DNA of 64,000 nucleotides from Lachnotalea glycerini (GTDB lineage: Bacteria > Bacillota > Clostridia > Lachnospirales > Lachnospiraceae). The notes below the pieces were generated by a model, which was given only the letters and a program-made list of their open reading frames with translations, searched no databases and was not told the origin of the DNA. The DNA lies in contig NZ_QICS01000010.1 of NCBI RefSeq assembly GCF_003201285.1, forward strand, positions 84,919 to 148,918, given 5' to 3'. A program made the position numbers and the translations under genes. Positions 59,843 through 64,000 of the stretch are shown here, in pieces. Position 1 is the first letter of the stretch. Every line of letters starts with the position of its first letter.

Positions 59843-61072
59843 ATGGCTGTATTTGATGATGTGTTAACGACAGAAGGACAACGGTTCTTAATGAAGATGC
59901 TGTCAGGAGAAACACAAAATATACAATTTACAAGATTAGTACTTGGTGATGGAAGTACCTCAGCAGATTTGAAATCCATTGTTTCACCCATTCACCAAGT
60001 AGCGGAAGTTGCTATTGATAGTGTTACAATATCAGCTCAAAATGATGTAACGATTACCGCAATATTTAAAAATACGGATATAACCGAAGGGTTTTACATG
60101 CGCGAAAAAGCGATATTCGCATCAGATGGTACAAAAGAGGTTCTTGTATTATATGCGAATGCAGGGTCACTAGCAGAGTATATAGAACCATCTACATCGG
60201 AAGTGTATGAGAAAATCCTGCGTAGTATTCTTTTGTTTAGCCAGAGCGATAAGGTAAATATAACAATGTATGATTCGGGTTATGCAAATGCACTAGACTT
60301 TCAAAAGCATATTGAAAATGAAAGCATACATGTAACAGGTGAAGATAAATCCAAATGGAATGAACATTTAAATTGTATAGCTACTACAACTTCTAGTGGA
60401 CATATTAAGATTGGAAAAGGATTACAAGTGCAAAATGGTGTTACAAGTGTAAATTTAAGCGCGTTAATTGATGCCATTTATCCAATCGGAACCGTATATA
60501 CAAGTGTAAAGGATGTATCGCCAGAAGTCTTTCTTGGTGGAAAGTGGGAGAGATTTGCAGAGGGGAGAACTACAGTTGGTGTTGATTTGAACAATAGTAA
60601 TTATAATGCGGCAGGAAAAACTGGAGGAAGTGCAACAACAAGATTAAACGCATCGAATGTACCATCACATACTCACAACTTTAACTGGACAGGTAAACCG
60701 AGTGGTTCAGCCAGTACTAATGTTGCAATTTATGAAAGTGGTAATCACATTCATACGGCAGGAAGCTTAACTGCTAATGATACCGGCCTGACAGGGTATA
60801 TAGGAAATATCATAACGGAAAGGGAAAGTGGTATAACGTGTTCCGGCGTTTTTAGTCAAAGAACCAGTGTAAGCTCTTCACGGTATGGAGGCGGTACACA
60901 ATCCAACAAAGCTCCGGATTTTGCAGACTTTAATGCCACACATGGACATAGTTTACGTGGTAATACCGAATGGGGAGGTCAACATGGACATACAGCAGCC
61001 GCTTCTACAATATTAAATTTTAATAATATGACAGTAGCAGGAAATACAAGTGCAGTTAACAGAGGAGGTTAG
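59843..61072 (+). CDS. Tail fibre/collar protein with receptor-binding C-terminus
   Basis: The N-terminal 150 residues (VLTTEGQRFLMKMLSGETQNIQFTRLVLGDG) match the DUF3751/phage-tail-fibre attachment module. The middle contains a short SGHIKIGKGLQV repeat unit. The distal part resembles the phage tail-collar fold (IYPIGTVYTSVKDVSPEVFLGGKWERF, GGSATTRLNASNVPSHTHNFNW) and is His- and Gly-rich. The end (NTSAVNRGG) differs from the usual VYMWKR-type ending, so it may be shortened. It presumably binds the target cell surface. Confidence 0.85.
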   Translation: MAVFDDVLTTEGQRFLMKMLSGETQNIQFTRLVLGDGSTSADLKSIVSPIHQVAEVAIDSVTISAQNDVTITAIFKNTDITEGFYMREKAIFASDGTKEVLVLYANAGSLAEYIEPSTSEVYEKILRSILLFSQSDKVNITMYDSGYANALDFQKHIENESIHVTGEDKSKWNEHLNCIATTTSSGHIKIGKGLQVQNGVTSVNLSALIDAIYPIGTVYTSVKDVSPEVFLGGKWERFAEGRTTVGVDLNNSNYNAAGKTGGSATTRLNASNVPSHTHNFNWTGKPSGSASTNVAIYESGNHIHTAGSLTANDTGLTGYIGNIITERESGITCSGVFSQRTSVSSSRYGGGTQSNKAPDFADFNATHGHSLRGNTEWGGQHGHTAAASTILNFNNMTVAGNTSAVNRGG

Positions 61073-61082
61073 CAAATATAAA

Positions 61083-61151
61083 ATGGAGCTAACTAAAACT
61101 CAGATGGCAATAGCTGAAATATATGAAACAATAGATTTAAATAAAAAGTAA
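61083..61151 (+). CDS. Possible 22-residue peptide
   Basis: The frame MELTKTQMAIAEIYETIDLN ends two residues later. It lies just behind the fibre gene, where short XkdX-like proteins often occur. No close ribosome site, so it is doubtful. Confidence 0.25.
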   Translation: MELTKTQMAIAEIYETIDLNKK

Positions 61152-61225
61152 AAGAGTTATAGCAAGAAGTTTTCACTTCTTCCTGCTTAACATATAAATA
61201 AAATTTAAGAAAGGGGTGAGTATGT

Positions 61226-61360
61226 ATGGAATATATTTATGCATTTTTAATTATCAAAGGCGAAAAAACAATGACACAAGTTCCGGACAAGCTACAAAGT
61301 TCTGTCAAACTGGCATTGGAAAGTCTTGATTGTGGTAACTTAGCCATAGAAGATTCATAA
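61226..61360 (+). CDS. CD1375-family small phage protein
   Basis: The 44-residue protein (MEYIYAFLIIKGEKTMTQVP, then DKLQSSVKLALESL) shows the IYAxLIIKGxKTxxQVPxKL pattern of the CD1375 family found beside tail-fibre genes of clostridial phages. It follows AAGGGGTGAG. Function unknown. Confidence 0.7.
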   Translation: MEYIYAFLIIKGEKTMTQVPDKLQSSVKLALESLDCGNLAIEDS

Positions 61361-61442
61361 ATGCTTTTTTATTAGAATATCACCTACAATGATACTCAAT
61401 ACAACAACACAATACAAAAGATAAGAAAGGTGATGAAACATA

Positions 61443-62192
61443 ATGAATAGTTATATTTCGTGGATTGGCGGCAAGAAGTCACTACGTAAAAAAATATTAG
61501 AACAGTTTCCAAATTCAGAAGAATACGATAGATATATTGAAGTATTTGGAGGTGCAGGCTGGATTTTATTCAGCAAGGAACGCCATGCAGCAATGGAGGT
61601 TTTTAATGATATTAATGGTGAGTTAATTAATTTATATCGCTGCATAAAATATCACTGTGAAGCACTACAAAAAGAGTTGGAATGGATGTTAGTTTCAAGA
61701 GAGCAGTTCTTTGATAGTAAAGAACAAATCAATGCCAGAGGCCTGACTGATATTCAAAGAGCAGCCAGGTATTTTATTTTAATCAAAAACAGCTTTGGTA
61801 CAGATTTAAACTCTTTCGCTATGAGAGGTAAGAAGCTAGAGAACAGCATAGATTACTTATCTTGCGTAAAAGATAGATTACAAACTACTGTGATAGAGAA
61901 TAAAGATTTTCAAAATCTTATCAAAACATATGACAGGGAAGAGGCATTGTTTTATTTGGATCCGCCATATTATGGGACAGAAAAATACTACAATGATAAA
62001 TTTGAAAAGGAGGATCATATTCGCCTAAAAGAAACATTAGATAAAGTGAAAGGAAAATGCCTTTTATCATATAATGATTGTCAGTTTATTCGTGAGCTGT
62101 ATCAAGAGTATAATATGGTAGCAGTTGACAGACAGCATAATTTGAAATCATCTGGTGAGCGATATCAAGAATTAATTATAAAAAACTATTAA
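61443..62192 (+). CDS. DNA adenine methyltransferase (Dam/D12 class)
   Basis: The methyl-donor motif YIEVFGGAGWILF and the catalytic LFYLDPPYYG (DPPY) are in the order of D12-class N6-adenine methylases; length 249 is normal. No restriction partner is adjacent. In phage tail regions such orphan methylases occur next to fibre genes and may protect phage DNA or control fibre expression; neither is shown. A terminator follows. Confidence 0.9.
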   Translation: MNSYISWIGGKKSLRKKILEQFPNSEEYDRYIEVFGGAGWILFSKERHAAMEVFNDINGELINLYRCIKYHCEALQKELEWMLVSREQFFDSKEQINARGLTDIQRAARYFILIKNSFGTDLNSFAMRGKKLENSIDYLSCVKDRLQTTVIENKDFQNLIKTYDREEALFYLDPPYYGTEKYYNDKFEKEDHIRLKETLDKVKGKCLLSYNDCQFIRELYQEYNMVAVDRQHNLKSSGERYQELIIKNY

Positions 62193-62193
62193 A

Positions 62194-62217
62194 TGAAGCC
62201 TTTGGGCTTATTTTTTT
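62194..62217 (+). terminator. Terminator after the methylase
   Basis: AAGCC-TTTG-GGCTT followed by ATTTTTTT. The rest of the gap to 62461 holds no supported gene. Confidence 0.75.
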
Positions 62218-62461
62218 CATGGCCATGCAAAAAAGTTAAATAGGTTATTCACATGAAATAAGCTCTATTCAGGAAGCTGGTAACAGCTTTAATGGGTGAT
62301 TTGCCTGTAATATCATAGTAATTCGGTACTTTAACTTGATACACAATGATACATTAATACATGTTATATTTTGTCTACAAATTAATAGCTGACTGAACAG
62401 CGTAAAAAATGTTATTTGTATTTAGAACTAAAAATTTATTTAATTATAGGAGGATAAAAAT

Positions 62462-63157
62462 ATGCAAATAACAGAAAGCGGATTAAAAAGACCAGAGATT
62501 CAGGAAATTAATATTGAATCATTTGGGGAGAATATTACAATTTTAGATGAACATTTAAGAAATACCGATATTCATGTAAATGCAGGAAAAATAGCAGAGA
62601 TTACCGAACCAGATGAGCTAGCACAAATTGACAGTACTGATACAAATAGTACGATGTGGGGAAAAATCAAAAAGAGTATCAGCGAAGTTAATAATCATGT
62701 AGATAAGGTAGCATCAGATACTAAATTAGGCCATATTAAGATTGGTACTGGTTTGCAAGTATCAGAGGATGGAAAGGCAAAAGTTAAGATTGCAAATAAT
62801 TTAGAAACAGATGATTCTGAAACGGCACTTTCAGCAGCAATGGGACTTGAACTAAGCAAAGAGTTATATGACACATTGAATCCTACAGAATTTAAAGAAT
62901 GTGTAAATTTCACCAGTATAGTTGGCACAAATAACAACATTACGAGTACTAACGGAATATTATATCCTGATATAGAGGATAAAGCTATTACAATTACTGC
63001 GGGTGAGGTATTGGGGGTAATGGATTTAACGACAGAGCAATTGGGTAAGTTGACAACAAGAAAGTATGATAGAGGATTTATAATTACAAGCTATGATGAA
63101 ACTCTTAGCAAAAAATTGGCTAATAGAAGTGTATTATTAAAAATATTAGTTAATTAA
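62462..63157 (+). CDS. Second tail-fibre-like protein
   Basis: The 231-residue protein contains LGHIKIGTGLQVSEDGKAKV, the same short unit seen in the first fibre, followed by NNLETDDSETALSAAMGLELSKELYDTL, a linker typical of receptor-binding phage proteins. The C-terminal 90 residues (SIVGTNNNITSTNGILYP ...) are likely beta-rich. It lies between terminators and is thus expressed separately from the tail operon. It could be a second fibre or a neck-type appendage. Confidence 0.65.
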   Translation: MQITESGLKRPEIQEINIESFGENITILDEHLRNTDIHVNAGKIAEITEPDELAQIDSTDTNSTMWGKIKKSISEVNNHVDKVASDTKLGHIKIGTGLQVSEDGKAKVKIANNLETDDSETALSAAMGLELSKELYDTLNPTEFKECVNFTSIVGTNNNITSTNGILYPDIEDKAITITAGEVLGVMDLTTEQLGKLTTRKYDRGFIITSYDETLSKKLANRSVLLKILVN

Positions 63158-63166
63158 AAAAATATA

Positions 63167-63190
63167 AAAAGCACCTTTCGGGGTGCTTTT
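63167..63190 (+). terminator. Terminator after the second fibre gene
   Basis: AAAAGCACC and GGTGCTTTT arms surround TTTCGG. A second small hairpin (AAGACC ... GGTCTT, then ATTTTT) follows at about 63215-63236. Confidence 0.8.
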
Positions 63191-63302
63191 AAATCAAAAT
63201 ATAAACTTATACAAAGACCGCAGAGGTCTTATTTTTATGCCAAAAGGCAGAAATGCAGCAGATTATAGAAGAAAACAAATAAAGGAAAAGAGGTAAAGGA
63301 CT

Positions 63303-63776
63303 ATGACAAAATTAACAGAATTTCATAACACAACAAATTTAATTTATGGCACAATTGCAACAATTGGAGCTGCACTATTAGGGAGATACTGGTTTCTATT
63401 CCTTGGATTTTTAGTAGCCAATATCATAGATTATACTACCGGCTTTATCAAAGCAAAATACTATTTGAAGAATGAAAGTTCAGCAGTCGGAGCAAAAGGA
63501 ATCTTCAAGAAAGTTTGGTATTGGGTGGTGATTTGTATTGCCTTTTTTGTTTCCATTGTATTTAAGGATATGGGAAACATGGTGGGAATTGATTTAGGCT
63601 TTGTAGTACTGTTTGGGTATTTCACGTTGGCTACATATTTGATTAATGAGTTACGCAGCATCTTGGAAAACGTAGTTGCTATGGGAGCTAATGTACCAAC
63701 ATTCTTAATCAAAGGACTAGATATCGTCAATAAGAAAGTAGAAGATATAACAAATTCAGGTACAGAGGGTGAATAA
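63303..63776 (+). CDS. Phage holin (Cph1/TcdE type)
   Basis: The 157-residue membrane protein has three hydrophobic segments and the family stretch LGFLVANIIDYTTGFIKAKYYLKNESSAVGAKGIFKKVWYWVVICIAF. Holins of this family form lesions in the cytoplasmic membrane that let the endolysin reach the wall. It directly precedes the lysin gene, forming an intact lysis cassette. Confidence 0.92.
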   Translation: MTKLTEFHNTTNLIYGTIATIGAALLGRYWFLFLGFLVANIIDYTTGFIKAKYYLKNESSAVGAKGIFKKVWYWVVICIAFFVSIVFKDMGNMVGIDLGFVVLFGYFTLATYLINELRSILENVVAMGANVPTFLIKGLDIVNKKVEDITNSGTEGE

Positions 63777-63789
63777 TCGCCCTCTTTTT
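63765..63789 (+). terminator. Hairpin with T run between holin and lysin
   Basis: GAGGG and CCCTC arms with a ten-base loop and five T overlap the holin stop codon. It may reduce lysin relative to holin expression. Confidence 0.6.
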
Positions 63790-63815
63790 AAACGTAGAAA
63801 GAGAGGTTAATAGAG

Positions 63816-64000
63816 ATGGAGAAAAAAATCATTGATGTATCACAATGGAATGGAACTGCTAATTGGAATAAAGTAGACTGTGATGGTGCCATTATAAGAA
63901 TCGCCTATAGGGGATATACAGCAGGAACAATCAAGCAGGATAATATGTTTTTAAGTAATATACAAGGTGCAACTGCTAATGACATTCCTGCAGGCATCTA
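63816..64000 (+). CDS. GH25 lysozyme-type endolysin, 5' part
   Basis: The frame opens with EKKIIDVSQWNGTANWNKVD followed by GAIIRIAYRGYTAGTIKQDNMF, the start of a glycosyl hydrolase family 25 muramidase with its first catalytic Asp (IDVSQ). It continues past the right edge. It would hydrolyse the peptidoglycan backbone after holin action. The ribosome site is GAGAGG. Confidence 0.92.
   Translation, partial: MEKKIIDVSQWNGTANWNKVDCDGAIIRIAYRGYTAGTIKQDNMFLSNIQGATANDIPAGI

Larger units (their letters stand above)
32290..64000. mobile_element. Contractile-tail prophage, domesticated; right end outside the window
   Basis: The element runs from the recombinase at the pdaB junction to at least the GH25 lysin at the right edge. 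Gene order is: recombinase, restriction-like cargo, small early genes, HUH replication protein, terminase, capsid remnant, P2/Mu-like sheath, tube, tape measure, hub, spike and baseplate genes, fibres, methylase, holin and lysin. The packaging and head genes are inactivated (three terminase stops, deletion of portal, protease and capsid N-terminus), whereas most tail and lysis genes and the recombinase are open. One gpU-like gene is frameshifted. Confidence 0.92.

Noticed and set aside
1..64000. CRISPR arrays, rRNA or tRNA genes, insertion-sequence transposases
   Set aside because: I saw no regularly spaced repeats, no cloverleaf with CCA-type end and no transposase motifs in the window.

Overview
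The window looks like a chromosome segment of a low-GC, spore-forming, anaerobic Firmicute, most likely a Lachnospiraceae-type clostridium. The evidence is the AT-rich sequence, the strong AGGAGG ribosome-binding sites, YesM/YesN-type sugar regulators, a hybrid-cluster-protein operon, a 2-enoate-reductase-type flavoenzyme, and a PdaB-type sporulation deacetylase. No ribosomal or tRNA gene is present, so the species cannot be fixed.

Positions 1-32.3 kb are host sequence. They hold the 3' part of an HtrA-like protease, an intergenic region with a possible structured RNA, an unrecognised protein, a ClpX variant with an acidic N-terminus, an LspA-like peptidase, a chemoreceptor and a CgeB-like glycosyltransferase. 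A sugar locus (8.0-16.8 kb) combines a YesM/YesN two-component system, a CUT1 ABC importer and an intracellular GH115-type alpha-glucuronidase, which points to uptake of glucuronic-acid-decorated xylo-oligosaccharides. A sulfur locus (16.9-21.0 kb) has a YeeE/YedE transporter split in two halves around TusA, a thioredoxin-reductase-like protein, a divergent LysR regulator with a candidate operator, and a second TusA. A nitrosative/oxidative-stress locus (21.1-24.8 kb) has a Crp/Fnr regulator, hcp, a ferredoxin-type partner and a cupin. It is followed by DUF421, an OYE/BaiCD-like reductase with an in-frame zinc-ribbon remnant after its stop codon, PadR, MarR with CPBP protease, and MATE.

From 32.29 kb to the right edge the window is prophage. 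It begins inside a pdaB-like gene, cutting it just after the catalytic RPPNG motif. A SpoIVCA-sized serine recombinase lies right at the junction. A sigma-E-like promoter precedes the broken gene. This is the layout of sporulation-gene-interrupting (skin-type) elements whose excision restores the gene.

The prophage is a P2/Mu-like contractile-tail element: small early genes, an HUH replication protein, terminase, sheath, tube, tape measure, hub, spike, baseplate J and I, fibres, Dam methylase, holin and GH25 lysin. The head module is ruined. The large terminase carries three in-frame stop codons, and a deletion joins its end to the middle of a Mu gpT-like capsid gene, so portal, protease and the capsid N-terminus are absent. 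Most tail and lysis genes are open, although the gpU-like gene is frameshifted and no gp25-like wedge gene was recognised. The element therefore looks domesticated: integrase and most tail and lysis genes kept, DNA packaging lost. Three clusters of secreted-protein cargo genes with their own promoters sit between the phage modules.
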